DNA of 6,173 bases from Oscillospiraceae bacterium (GCA_017394565.1 JAFPXW010000403.1:1-6173); one strand, 5' to 3'; positions 1-6,128 are shown, counted from the stretch's first letter. Notes: generated from the sequence alone by a model not told the origin. Program-made: numbers and translations.

Positions 1-73
1 GTCTTTGTGCGGTGTTGCCTTAGGGAAGAATGGGGAAACGTCCGGTATGTTGATGATCCTTGATTTTATGTGG

Positions 74-1558
74 TTACAGCACTTCCGAAAGGTACGCGAT
101 GGTATCCTGCGGCAGCATGAAGCCGCGCGGAAGCTCCGCCGCAGCGGCATCACCGGCAGCGGCGTGCAGCATGACAGCCGCGCAGGCGGCATCGAAGCGG
201 GACAGTCCCTGTGCCGCGAGGGAAGCCATGATGCCAGCCAGCACATCGCCGGAGCCTGCTTTTGCCATGCCGGGATTTCCGGCGTTGCAGACAGCGGTGC
301 GGCTGCCGTCCGTGATGAACGTGCCGGCGCCCTTGAGGACAACGACGGCACTGGTCTGACGTGCCAGCTGCTTTGCGGCATCCGGCCGGTCAGCCTGTAC
401 CTGCGCCGTCGTCAGACCAAGCAGTCTGGCGGCCTCTGCGGGATGCGGCGTGAGGATGGTTCGTCCTTTCGGTATCCAGTCTATGTGGGAAGCACAGAGA
501 TTTAGACCATCGGCATCGAGAACGACAGGACAGTCGGAATTCTTCAGCACAAATTCCACAAGGGAAGCCGTTTCCGCAGTCTGTCCGAGTCCGCAGCCGA
601 GCAGGATCGCCTGCTTGCCCCGGAGCGCTTCTGTCAGGAGTGTCTGGTTGTATTTGAGCGTAAGAAATCCCTGTGTATCGGGATCCAGCGGCAGACAGAG
701 GGCTTCCGGCGTGCGCATCTGCACGGCAGAAAGCACTTCCTCACAGGACGCACAGCTTACGAGCCCCACACCGCTTCGCATGGCACTTTCGGTCGAAAGC
801 ACCGCAGCACCGCGCATCCGGCGGCTTCCGGTGACGCAGAGGAGGTGTCCAAGCTGATTCTTATGCGCATCGCACGGCACTTCCGGCAGAAGCGGCCGGA
901 TGCCTTCGAGGGAAAGCCGCTGAGTCGGCGGCGGCATGAGTTTGGCGTCAGCCGGAATGCCGATGTCTGCGATGACGATCTCGCCGCACAGCGAACGCAG
1001 AGGATACTGGCTCATGCCAAGCTTTTCCGCGCCGAAGGTCACGGTCAGATCCGCACGGAAGGCGCCCTTGCAGACATTTCCCGAGCCTGCCATGCCGCCG
1101 GACGGAATATCGCAGGCAATGCGGATCTGTCCCTCGCGTTCGCGCAGGAGCGATTGCAGGGCAGGGGACAGCTCGCCGTGAAAGCCTGTGCCGTACAGAC
1201 CATCGACCACGATCTCCTTGCCGTCGAGAACGAAGTCATAGGCTTCGCTGTACATCGGGATGCCCTCGCGCTTAGCGCGGTCGCGGGCAGCCATGGCGAT
1301 GTCGGAGTGCGGTTCGCCGCAGGGTGCGAGGATCTCCGGCATCCAGCCGGCTTTTTTCAGGTGGTAGGCCGCGGCATAGCAGTCGCCGCCGTTGTTGCCG
1401 GATCCTGCGAGAAACAGGACCTTCCGGCGGTCGGGATAACGTTTCATCATCACATCCGCCAGCGCCTTTCCGGCGTTTTCCATCATGTGTCCGTAAGAAA
1501 TGCCCGACTGATCAGTGATCGCTTCGAGCTGCTGCATCTGTTCCGGTGTTACGAGCAT
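74..1558 (-). CDS. nnr: Bifunctional NAD(P)H-hydrate epimerase / ADP-dependent (S)-NAD(P)H-hydrate dehydratase
   Basis: This 494-residue cytosolic enzyme repairs NAD(P)H damaged by hydration. The N-terminal YjeF_N domain (about 1-205) interconverts the R and S hydrates, and the C-terminal carbohydrate-kinase-like domain (about 225-490) dehydrates the S form using ADP. Visible epimerase motifs are GSGNNGGD (52-59), DGLYGTG (119-125) and DIPSG (150-154). Dehydratase motifs are LGHLLCVTGS (236-245), LDADGLNL (347-354), LTPHPAE (369-375) and NPGMAKAGSGD (428-438), whose Asp438 is the expected catalytic acid. Length fits the fused family. The start at 1558 is preferred over an upstream in-frame ATG at 1657 because GGAGG lies 7 nt before it, the homology begins at MLVTPEQ, and the longer start would run deep into the upstream gene. 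It overlaps that gene's stop by one base (TAATG). Residue 60 is Cys where GGDG is usual. It is the last gene of the operon. The assignment is secure from motifs. Confidence 0.95.
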   Translation of the reverse strand: MLVTPEQMQQLEAITDQSGISYGHMMENAGKALADVMMKRYPDRRKVLFLAGSGNNGGDCYAAAYHLKKAGWMPEILAPCGEPHSDIAMAARDRAKREGIPMYSEAYDFVLDGKEIVVDGLYGTGFHGELSPALQSLLREREGQIRIACDIPSGGMAGSGNVCKGAFRADLTVTFGAEKLGMSQYPLRSLCGEIVIADIGIPADAKLMPPPTQRLSLEGIRPLLPEVPCDAHKNQLGHLLCVTGSRRMRGAAVLSTESAMRSGVGLVSCASCEEVLSAVQMRTPEALCLPLDPDTQGFLTLKYNQTLLTEALRGKQAILLGCGLGQTAETASLVEFVLKNSDCPVVLDADGLNLCASHIDWIPKGRTILTPHPAEAARLLGLTTAQVQADRPDAAKQLARQTSAVVVLKGAGTFITDGSRTAVCNAGNPGMAKAGSGDVLAGIMASLAAQGLSRFDAACAAVMLHAAAGDAAAAELPRGFMLPQDTIAYLSEVL

Positions 1559-2361
1559 TATTGCCCCTCCTTCGTGAGTTCTTCGATATGTTCCGCCGTC
1601 AGTGTCTGATACGGCACGTCCTGCGCGGTCAGTTCTGTGTGCCACGAAGCGTACCACGCCTCGTATTCCGTCACATCCACGGGGTTATCGCCGCGGATGC
1701 AGTAGACACGGCCGGTGCTGCTGGTGTCGGCGTCCTCCGGGTATTCATCCAGAAGCCCGGCGGCTGCAAGCTTGGCGCGGTCGATCGCCGATACATAGGC
1801 AAATTCTGTGTAAACATCCTGATCGGCATCGTACTGCGCCGCCGCGTAGGGAATAAAATCCTGTTCCGATTCGGCAGCATCCGGATATTCCGCGATGACG
1901 ATGCCGCCCGACCAGAACGAGACCTGTGCCGCATAGCGGACTTCGCGCCGCAGATCGCCGTCGCTGTCCATGTCGTAGACGGCGGTGAAGGTGTCATTCA
2001 CGTCCGCCTGCGTGATCTCGAGGAGCAGCTCCTCCCGTTCGTCGCCGTCAATGTCGCAGACGGCGAACCGGTTGGCTTCGAGGTCGCCGACGACGGCGAG
2101 TGCATTGCCGTTCGGGAGAAGCTTCCGGTCATGCAGATCGGTGAGCGTCTTGATATATAAATCCCGTGCTTTCGCCGTTTCGTCCACATCAGGGGAAGCC
2201 GCCTGCGTGGACGGTTCCGGCGGCGCATCCGTTGCGGAGGTTTCTGTCGGGACGGTGGTTTCCGCCGCTGATTCAGGGGCTTCCGGGGTGCCGGGAATTT
2301 CCATCCGCGCACATCCGGTCAGCACAAGCAGGAGCGCCGCCGCCGCGCAAAGGCGTTTCAT
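1558..2361 (-). CDS. Putative secreted lipoprotein of unknown function
   Basis: This 267-residue protein is probably anchored to the outer face of the membrane. A short signal peptide (KR then a hydrophobic stretch, 6-14) ends in the lipobox LTGC, giving lipid-modified Cys17. A disordered linker rich in Thr, Pro, Ala, Ser and Glu (about 20-62) tethers an acidic soluble domain (about 63-267). That domain contains DIDGDEREEL (103-112), DMDSDGD (130-136) and DADQD (178-182), resembling Asp-rich calcium loops of FG-GAP/VCBS or EF-hand-like surface proteins. No catalytic motif was recognised. The start is supported by GGAGG 6 nt upstream and an ATGA overlap with the preceding gene; its stop overlaps the nnr start (TAATG). 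Expression is probably coupled to both neighbours. Lipoprotein status is well supported; function is unknown. Confidence 0.85.
   Translation of the reverse strand: MKRLCAAAALLLVLTGCARMEIPGTPEAPESAAETTVPTETSATDAPPEPSTQAASPDVDETAKARDLYIKTLTDLHDRKLLPNGNALAVVGDLEANRFAVCDIDGDEREELLLEITQADVNDTFTAVYDMDSDGDLRREVRYAAQVSFWSGGIVIAEYPDAAESEQDFIPYAAAQYDADQDVYTEFAYVSAIDRAKLAAAGLLDEYPEDADTSSTGRVYCIRGDNPVDVTEYEAWYASWHTELTAQDVPYQTLTAEHIEELTKEGQ
1566..1570 (-). promoter_or_regulatory. Ribosome binding site of nnr
   Basis: On the minus strand GGAGG is followed after 7 nt by the ATG at 1558. It lies inside the 3' end of the lipoprotein gene and decides the nnr start, ruling out the in-frame ATG 99 bases upstream. 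Confidence 0.85.
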
Positions 2362-2894
2362 CGCTGACCTCCGCGCTGACGCTTCAGTTCACGCGACAAA
2401 AATGGCTCGATCGCTTCGATCATGCGCTCGTCCGGCGAGAAATACAGGCAGCACTTGCCGTGGTCGGGATGCTCAAATTCCGCATAATACGCCGGATGTT
2501 CAGTCTGCGCCGCATCCATGAGCGAAATGCCCATCGCGGAGAATGTGGTCGCAATATCGTCGGATTCCGTGACTTCGCCGGCTTTTCCGAACGCCGTGAA
2601 GGTGCCGACATTGACGGACAGCATGGGCTTGCGCTTGTCCTGACCGAGGATCTTGTCGATGTCCAGTTCGCCGTTGGTGCAGGAATATTCATACTCGACG
2701 CCCTGGAGCTTCACGAGATAGAAAGCCGCCCAGATCGCGCAGACCGGCAGCACCAGTGCCAGCGGAAATCCCATGAATACGAGCAGAACCGACACCAGAG
2801 TAATGACTGCCGCACCGGCGATGATGAGCGCACGCTTCAGGTCGTCCTTGGACGAGTGGTATTTTTTGACAAGCTGTTCAGCAAAATGATCCAT
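2358..2894 (-). CDS. Small two-helix membrane protein, DUF6106-like
   Basis: This 178-residue protein has a short charged N-terminus (1-20), two adjacent hydrophobic segments (about 22-41 and 43-62) and a cytosolic-looking C-terminal domain (about 64-178). The segment around VEYEYSCTNGELDID (66-80), followed by a basic KRKP (87-90), resembles from memory the DUF6106 family of Firmicutes; that match could not be checked. No enzymatic motif or signal peptide was seen. It is the first gene of a three-gene operon: a sigma-A promoter lies upstream, GGAGGT precedes the ATG by about 7 nt, and its TGA overlaps the next ATG by four bases. Being co-expressed with a lipoprotein could mean a shared envelope role, but that is inference. 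Real-gene status is well supported; the family name is tentative. Confidence 0.82.
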   Translation of the reverse strand: MDHFAEQLVKKYHSSKDDLKRALIIAGAAVITLVSVLLVFMGFPLALVLPVCAIWAAFYLVKLQGVEYEYSCTNGELDIDKILGQDKRKPMLSVNVGTFTAFGKAGEVTESDDIATTFSAMGISLMDAAQTEHPAYYAEFEHPDHGKCCLYFSPDERMIEAIEPFLSRELKRQRGGQR

Positions 2895-2923
2895 CTGATT
2901 GACCTCCGTGGGGTTTGGGGTGA

Positions 2924-2940
2924 TTGCGGCGTTTCCGCAA
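2924..2940 (-). other. Small hairpin in the operon leader
   Basis: A perfect 6-bp stem (TTGCGG/CCGCAA) with a 5-nt loop lies between the predicted transcription start (near 2952) and the ribosome site of the membrane-protein gene. It is not followed by a T run, so it is not a terminator. It could affect leader stability, or be incidental. Confidence 0.4.
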
Positions 2941-2958
2941 ATAAAAACACTATTTTAT

Positions 2959-2987
2959 ATTATAACATAATCCGACACGAATTGCAA
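2959..2987 (-). promoter_or_regulatory. Sigma-A promoter of the membrane protein-lipoprotein-nnr operon
   Basis: The minus strand reads TTGCAA (2982-2987), a 17-nt spacer, then a consensus TATAAT (2959-2964). Transcription should begin near 2952, giving a leader of about 58 nt. The site sits in a short AT-rich island within GC-rich surroundings, immediately downstream of the pglX terminator. Confidence 0.85.
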
Positions 2988-2991
2988 GGAC

Positions 2992-3028
2992 AAAAAATCC
3001 CTGTTTCCCGAAAAATCGGGGAACAGGG
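2992..3028 (-). terminator. Intrinsic terminator of pglX
   Basis: A 13-bp stem (2999-3011 with 3016-3028) has one internal mismatch in the minus-strand RNA and a 4-nt U-rich loop. On the minus strand it is followed by A then six T (2992-2998). It starts 22 bases after the pglX stop. The plus-strand side lacks a T run, so it acts on minus-strand transcripts. The T tract ends four bases from the -35 of the next operon. Confidence 0.9.
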
Positions 3029-3050
3029 AACGGTTTGCCGGAAGGGCGGC

Positions 3051-5747
3051 TCACCGGATCGGGGCAAGGAGCGTGCGGAATTTCTCGTGATTTGCCGGGA
3101 TACCGTCATCCGGATCATAGGGGACGTCGGATAAAGCACGCAGCTTCGCGAAATACGGCTCACATCCGTCGCTGCCCGGCAGCCTGCGGAGGATCGCCTC
3201 CAGTTCCCTTGCCGGGAAGTCCCCGAACCGATGCACATACATCAGCCCATGCACCGCATGATCCCGTCCGCTGGTCGCCAGCCAGTAGAGCGGACGCTTG
3301 TGGAACATCCGGCAGTGCGACGGGTAGAATTTCGTCATGCAGTAGCGCTGAATCGGCATTCCCAGCGCGGTTTCGAGCCAGTCGAGGTTCCGGGAGAGCG
3401 TTTCGCTCCCGAACGCCGTGCGCAGACATTCCGTCAGGGCGGTGCCAAGCTCCGGCAGCGGCAGGAAATTCTCCGCGGCCGGCGTGATTCCCTCCATCCG
3501 GTAGCGCCCGAACAGGCACCCCGTCAGGTAGGACAGCAGGGATTCTGCGGCAGCTTCCTCCTCCGGCTGCGTCAGCGTCGTCGGGGGGGCATTGTCGTTC
3601 AGTTCGCCGGAAAGCCCGTATATTTCCGCAAAAATGCGATTGATCCGGACTTCGTTCCGGCGTGTGCGTTCGATGCGCGACAGACAGACCTCGCCCCATG
3701 CGGCATAGGCATCGCGCAGAAGGCTTTGCCCGGTCAGCAGCAAGGGCGGCGCCGTGAAATCCCAGCTTTCCTCGCGGCTGTCCCAGTCGGCGCGTGCGAT
3801 CTCGATATTTTCGCGCACCAGACGGCGCACCTCCGCGCGGCAGGCCGGCGCATCGAGCAGGGGGATGTTTTTGAGGTTCTCCGGCTGGAAATTCATCGTC
3901 GGGTTGCACAGCCCCAGAAATTCCAGCGTGACATTCGAGGACAGCAGTCCCATCAGGTATTCCAGATCCGTTTCCGCCGGAAACAGGCACGATCCGGCAA
4001 CGTCAAACAGGAATCCCTCCGGCTGGAGCCGCACGCCGAATTTCGTGCTTTCTGTGATGAACGGCCATGTCACCGCCGGCCGGAAGTAGGTATCGGCGTT
4101 CTTGAGTCTGCCGCCGGAATGTTGCTGATTGAGCCGTGTGTGGAATTCGCGCAGTTCTGCCCCGTCGTTGCCGTAATTGACGATATAGCTGTGATTTCCA
4201 TACCATCTGCGCAGCCTGCCGCCCTTGTTGTAGGGGAACCATTTCTTGCCGGTCGCGGCGGCTTCTGCGGCGCTTTGGCAGCCGAATGCGATGGCTTCGC
4301 GCGGCACCTCGTACCAGCGGCGCACGAACCGCTTGTTGTCGCTGGTGGTCATGCCCTGACAGATGCGGCAGGCATCGCCAAGCTTCGGGCTTTTCATGAG
4401 CTCCCGCATCCGGTCGCTCATCCAGTAGCAAAGCGGCTTTCCGGGGACGGCGCTGAATTTCTCACGGGTGCAGGCATAGCGCAGGCTTTCGTCAAAAAAC
4501 GCCGCTTCCTTGTCGGCCGCTTCCGTCAGGCGCAGGTACAGCGTCTGATAATCAGCCACCTCCTGCCCGAATGCCGTGAACGCCGCCGTCTGCACGATCG
4601 TCCCGACATCGCCCGCTGCGAATGCCCTTGCGCCGAGGTGGACCAAATGCCGCAGGGTGCGGCGTTCCATAAATTCGCGCAGTCGCCGGAAGCTGGACAG
4701 GAACATCCATGCGTGCTGTACGATCATCGTAAAGCACCCGTCCTGCCGTGTCAGCTCCGCACAGCGTTCCATGAAGCACGCGAACAGATCGGCTTTTCCG
4801 GCCGGGTAGTGGGATTTGACAAATGCCGAAAGTTCGCGGCACATGGCACTGCTGCCCATGTAGGGGGGATTGGTGATGACGGCATCGTACTGGGTGCAGA
4901 GCATTTCGCTCGGCGTGTCGCGCGGCGCGACCGGACGCAGCAGGGAGCCGAACAATCCGGCGTTTTCCTCTGTGCAGTCCGCAAAATGCCGCAGATGCGA
5001 CGGGATGCGGCGGTTCAGGATGTCCGGCAGGAATGCAGCGGCTTTCATCCGGAGGGCGAAATCGCACAGGAGCGCGGCTTCCGGATCAATGTCCAGTCCG
5101 TACAGGTTGTGGGAGAGGATGCGCTCTGCGGCATCCGCCGGCGCCCAGCCGTCCGCAAGGTAAAGCGCCATCAGCGCATCGAAGGCATACACGAGGATGT
5201 GACCGGTCCCCATGCAGGGATCCAGCAGGGTGAGCTGTGCCGGGGAACGCCGGGGAACGCCGCCGTCCGGCACATCGAGGTAGAATTTCCACCCGTCGAG
5301 GGGGCGCACCAGCGTGCCGAGCGTATTCTGCACCATGCACCGCACGATCCAGTCGGGCGTGAACAGCTGTGTCGCCGCCGGGATCTGTTCCTGCGTGATC
5401 TTGCGGTGGGAACGCAGTCCCTGCATGGCGGCTTCGCGTTCGGGGGCGTTCGCGTATTGATACAGCCAGCCAAGCAAAGACGGATCACCTTGCCATTCCT
5501 TGTCAGGAATGTGCCGGAGGATGGACAATGCGGCATCCAGTGCATCGGGCAGGCGTTCCGGGCAGCCGTCAAACAGCGCCATACTCCCGGCCGGAAGCGT
5601 TCTTTCGTCCGCAAGCAGCCCGTTCACACGGAGGTAGCGTATGGCACAGAGCCGGCAGAACCAGCGCCGGTGATCCCTTGCTTCCGCATCCGGCAAAGCG
5701 TTTTCGATCGCGCTGCGCAGTGCCAGCGCCGTCTGTCGTCGGTTCAT
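3051..5747 (-). CDS. pglX: PglX-like adenine-specific DNA methyltransferase (BREX type 1 family), short form
   Basis: This 898-residue protein is predicted to transfer methyl from S-adenosylmethionine to N6 of adenine in DNA; in BREX systems PglX marks self DNA and is needed for phage defence. Landmarks are ATQLFTPDWIVR (125-136), SAM-binding motif I DPCMGTGHIL (176-185), NLYGLDID (214-221), catalytic NPPY (293-296) followed by MGSSAM, and QHAWMFLSSF (344-353). A probable target-recognition region follows (about 450-640), with PTMNFQPENLKNIPL (616-630), then a PglX-type C-terminus: LFGRY (745-749), HCRMFHKRPLYWL (811-823) and YVHRF (837-841). Typical PglX has about 1,200 residues, so this one is short, mainly before motif I. 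The start is ATG 5747, 7 nt after GGAGG; ATG 5753 touches the ribosome site, and a stop lies in frame upstream. It is monocistronic, and no BREX partner gene is visible. The methyltransferase call is firm; an actual BREX role is uncertain. Confidence 0.88.
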   Translation of the reverse strand: MNRRQTALALRSAIENALPDAEARDHRRWFCRLCAIRYLRVNGLLADERTLPAGSMALFDGCPERLPDALDAALSILRHIPDKEWQGDPSLLGWLYQYANAPEREAAMQGLRSHRKITQEQIPAATQLFTPDWIVRCMVQNTLGTLVRPLDGWKFYLDVPDGGVPRRSPAQLTLLDPCMGTGHILVYAFDALMALYLADGWAPADAAERILSHNLYGLDIDPEAALLCDFALRMKAAAFLPDILNRRIPSHLRHFADCTEENAGLFGSLLRPVAPRDTPSEMLCTQYDAVITNPPYMGSSAMCRELSAFVKSHYPAGKADLFACFMERCAELTRQDGCFTMIVQHAWMFLSSFRRLREFMERRTLRHLVHLGARAFAAGDVGTIVQTAAFTAFGQEVADYQTLYLRLTEAADKEAAFFDESLRYACTREKFSAVPGKPLCYWMSDRMRELMKSPKLGDACRICQGMTTSDNKRFVRRWYEVPREAIAFGCQSAAEAAATGKKWFPYNKGGRLRRWYGNHSYIVNYGNDGAELREFHTRLNQQHSGGRLKNADTYFRPAVTWPFITESTKFGVRLQPEGFLFDVAGSCLFPAETDLEYLMGLLSSNVTLEFLGLCNPTMNFQPENLKNIPLLDAPACRAEVRRLVRENIEIARADWDSREESWDFTAPPLLLTGQSLLRDAYAAWGEVCLSRIERTRRNEVRINRIFAEIYGLSGELNDNAPPTTLTQPEEEAAAESLLSYLTGCLFGRYRMEGITPAAENFLPLPELGTALTECLRTAFGSETLSRNLDWLETALGMPIQRYCMTKFYPSHCRMFHKRPLYWLATSGRDHAVHGLMYVHRFGDFPARELEAILRRLPGSDGCEPYFAKLRALSDVPYDPDDGIPANHEKFRTLLAPIR
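3583..3589 (-). repeat. C7 homopolymer tract inside pglX
   Basis: Seven consecutive C on the coding strand encode part of Ala-Pro-Pro at residues 720-722 of 898. The tract is in frame here. Gain or loss of one base would remove the conserved C-terminal region. Confidence 0.6.
5239..5262 (-). repeat. 10-bp tandem repeat (2.4 copies) inside pglX
   Basis: CGGGGAACGC (plus strand) occurs twice back to back at 5241-5260, and the period extends to 5239-5262. It encodes the GGVPRRSP segment just before motif I. The unit is not a multiple of three, so losing or gaining one copy would shift the frame before both the SAM-binding and catalytic motifs. Confidence 0.7.
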
Positions 5748-5754
5748 GTCCATC

Positions 5755-5759
5755 CCTCC
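5755..5759 (-). promoter_or_regulatory. Ribosome binding site of pglX, selecting the second ATG
   Basis: GGAGG is followed by one G and the first ATG (5753), too close for efficient initiation. The second in-frame ATG (5747) lies at 7-nt spacing and is the likely start. The same arrangement is repeated in the right arm. Confidence 0.8.
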
Positions 5760-5777
5760 GTTCTGATACTATTTTTC

Positions 5778-5806
5778 ATTATAGCATACTTTGGGGAGAA
5801 ATGCAA
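5778..5806 (-). promoter_or_regulatory. Extended -10 sigma-A promoter of pglX
   Basis: The minus strand reads TTGCAT (5801-5806), a 17-nt spacer ending in TGC, and a consensus TATAAT (5778-5783). The TGn extension and perfect -10 suggest strong expression. The start is expected near 5771, giving a leader of roughly 25 nt. Confidence 0.88.
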
Positions 5807-5818
5807 CTCGAACTGCAT
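5801..5818. promoter_or_regulatory. Possible operator overlapping the pglX -35 (left copy)
   Basis: ATGCAACTCGAACTGCAT is an imperfect palindrome, symmetric at 14 of 18 positions around a TCGA centre. Its outer half includes the -35 hexamer. Binding there would block polymerase, but no regulator is known. Confidence 0.4.
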
Positions 5819-5849
5819 CTGCCGAAATCTAAGCACGGGAAGGGCGCAG

Positions 5850-5936
5850 CCCCCTGCAAAAATGCCCCCTCCCTAGGGATAAGCAGGCAGCCAGCAAGTT
5901 TACGAGCGCCGCTGATCGCTTATGCAGAGCAGGGGG
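5850..5936. repeat. 8-bp inverted repeat enclosing the first hairpin unit
   Basis: CCCCCTGC (5850-5857) is the exact complement of GCAGGGGG (5929-5936). Together they could close a larger stem around the hairpin unit at 5880-5922. The short length and GC bias mean it may be chance. Confidence 0.4.
5880..5922. repeat. Tandem hairpin unit 1 in the spacer
   Basis: This is the first of two imperfect units with a 63-bp period. It begins TAAGCAGGCAGCC and ends GCTGATCGCTTA. TAAGC pairs with GCTTA and CAGC with GCTG across a 3x3 internal loop. The 19-nt interior (5892-5910) does not resemble that of unit 2. Confidence 0.7.
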
Positions 5937-5942
5937 TTGGGG

Positions 5943-5984
5943 TAAGCAGACAGCCCAAATCTTTGATTTGGTGCTGGTCGCTTA
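5943..5984. repeat. Tandem hairpin unit 2 in the spacer
   Basis: The unit begins TAAGCAGACAGCC and ends GCTGGTCGCTTA, and the match to unit 1 continues through TTATGC. The stem is TAAGC/GCTTA, a 3x3 internal loop, CAGC/GCTG, then a perfect 7-bp CCAAATC/GATTTGG with a TTT loop and one bulged T: 16 pairs in all. It is not followed by a T run, so it is not a typical terminator. Confidence 0.8.
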
Positions 5985-6057
5985 TGCCGTAGGCGGTGGG
6001 GGAAAGAAACACGCCTGTTTTTCTAACAGAACCTGAAAATGGATTTCCGTGCGGCAG

Positions 6058-6075
6058 ATGCAGTTCAAGTTGCAT
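6058..6075. promoter_or_regulatory. Possible operator overlapping the second pglX -35 (right copy)
   Basis: ATGCAGTTCAAGTTGCAT is the counterpart of 5801-5818. The single base that differs between the arms (A6067) falls in its centre, breaking TCGA and lowering symmetry to 12 of 18. The function is speculative. Confidence 0.35.
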
Positions 6076-6098
6076 TTCTCCCCAAAGTATGCTATAAT
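6070..6098 (+). promoter_or_regulatory. Extended -10 sigma-A promoter of the second pglX-like gene
   Basis: TTGCAT (6070-6075), a 17-nt spacer ending in TGC, and TATAAT (6093-6098) are identical to the left-arm promoter but point outward on the plus strand. The expected start is near 6105. Confidence 0.87.
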
Positions 6099-6116
6099 GA
6101 AAAATAGTATCAGAAC

Positions 6117-6121
6117 GGAGG
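6117..6121 (+). promoter_or_regulatory. Ribosome binding site of the second pglX-like gene
   Basis: GGAGG lies 7 nt before the ATG at 6129; a closer ATG at 6123 nearly touches it. The arrangement is identical to the left arm. Confidence 0.8.
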
Positions 6122-6128
6122 GATGGAC

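Larger units (their letters stand above)
5703..5824 (-). repeat. Left arm of inverted repeat (pglX promoter, leader and first 15 codons)
   Basis: Read on the minus strand, these 122 bases match 6052-6173 on the plus strand at every position except one (C5809 against A6067 on the plus strand). The arm contains an operator-like palindrome, -35, -10, ribosome site and pglX codons 1-15. Its true inner-gene limit is unknown because the partner arm is cut by the window edge. Beyond 5824 similarity ends, except that GATTT (5825-5829, minus) reappears at 6042-6046 after a 5-nt offset. Confidence 0.97.
5748..6128. other. Intergenic region between two divergent pglX 5' ends
   Basis: No credible gene was found in these 381 bases. 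The two ends are the outward-facing promoters and leaders carried by the inverted repeat arms. The 227-bp core (5825-6051) is unrelated to the arms. It holds a short C-rich hairpin (GGGC at 5842-5845 with GCCC at 5849-5852), two tandem hairpin units (5880-5984), and a 5-bp hairpin CTGTT/AACAG near 6015-6029. Open frames crossing it on either strand are translations of the repeated arm and lack ribosome sites. Confidence 0.85.

Noticed and set aside
1..73. A terminator or partial gene downstream of nnr
   Set aside because: No stable hairpin followed by a T run and no convincing coding or RNA-gene signal was found. The transcript may continue past the window.
5..505. A plus-strand open frame antisense to the end of nnr
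   Set aside because: The opposite strand encodes the conserved dehydratase domain, and the frame has no ribosome site or recognisable motif.
1559..1657. A 33-residue N-terminal extension of nnr
   Set aside because: The extension has no family similarity, overlaps the lipoprotein gene by 100 bases, and ignores the good ribosome site at 1566-1570.
2910..2920. A G-quadruplex in the leader of the membrane-protein gene
   Set aside because: Only two G-tracts are present on the plus strand, too few to form an intramolecular quadruplex.
3231..5876. An 881-codon open frame on the plus strand antisense to pglX
   Set aside because: It is a codon-bias shadow of a GC-rich gene. The minus strand has clear methyltransferase motifs, a ribosome site, a promoter and a terminator; this frame has none and its product has no recognisable domain.
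5880..5984. A CRISPR array
   Set aside because: There are only two units with conserved ends and paired stems in each. No regular short repeat with unique spacers is seen, and no cas gene is present.
5778..6098. A simple invertible promoter switch
   Set aside because: Each arm carries its own outward promoter, so inverting the spacer between the arms would leave expression of both genes unchanged.
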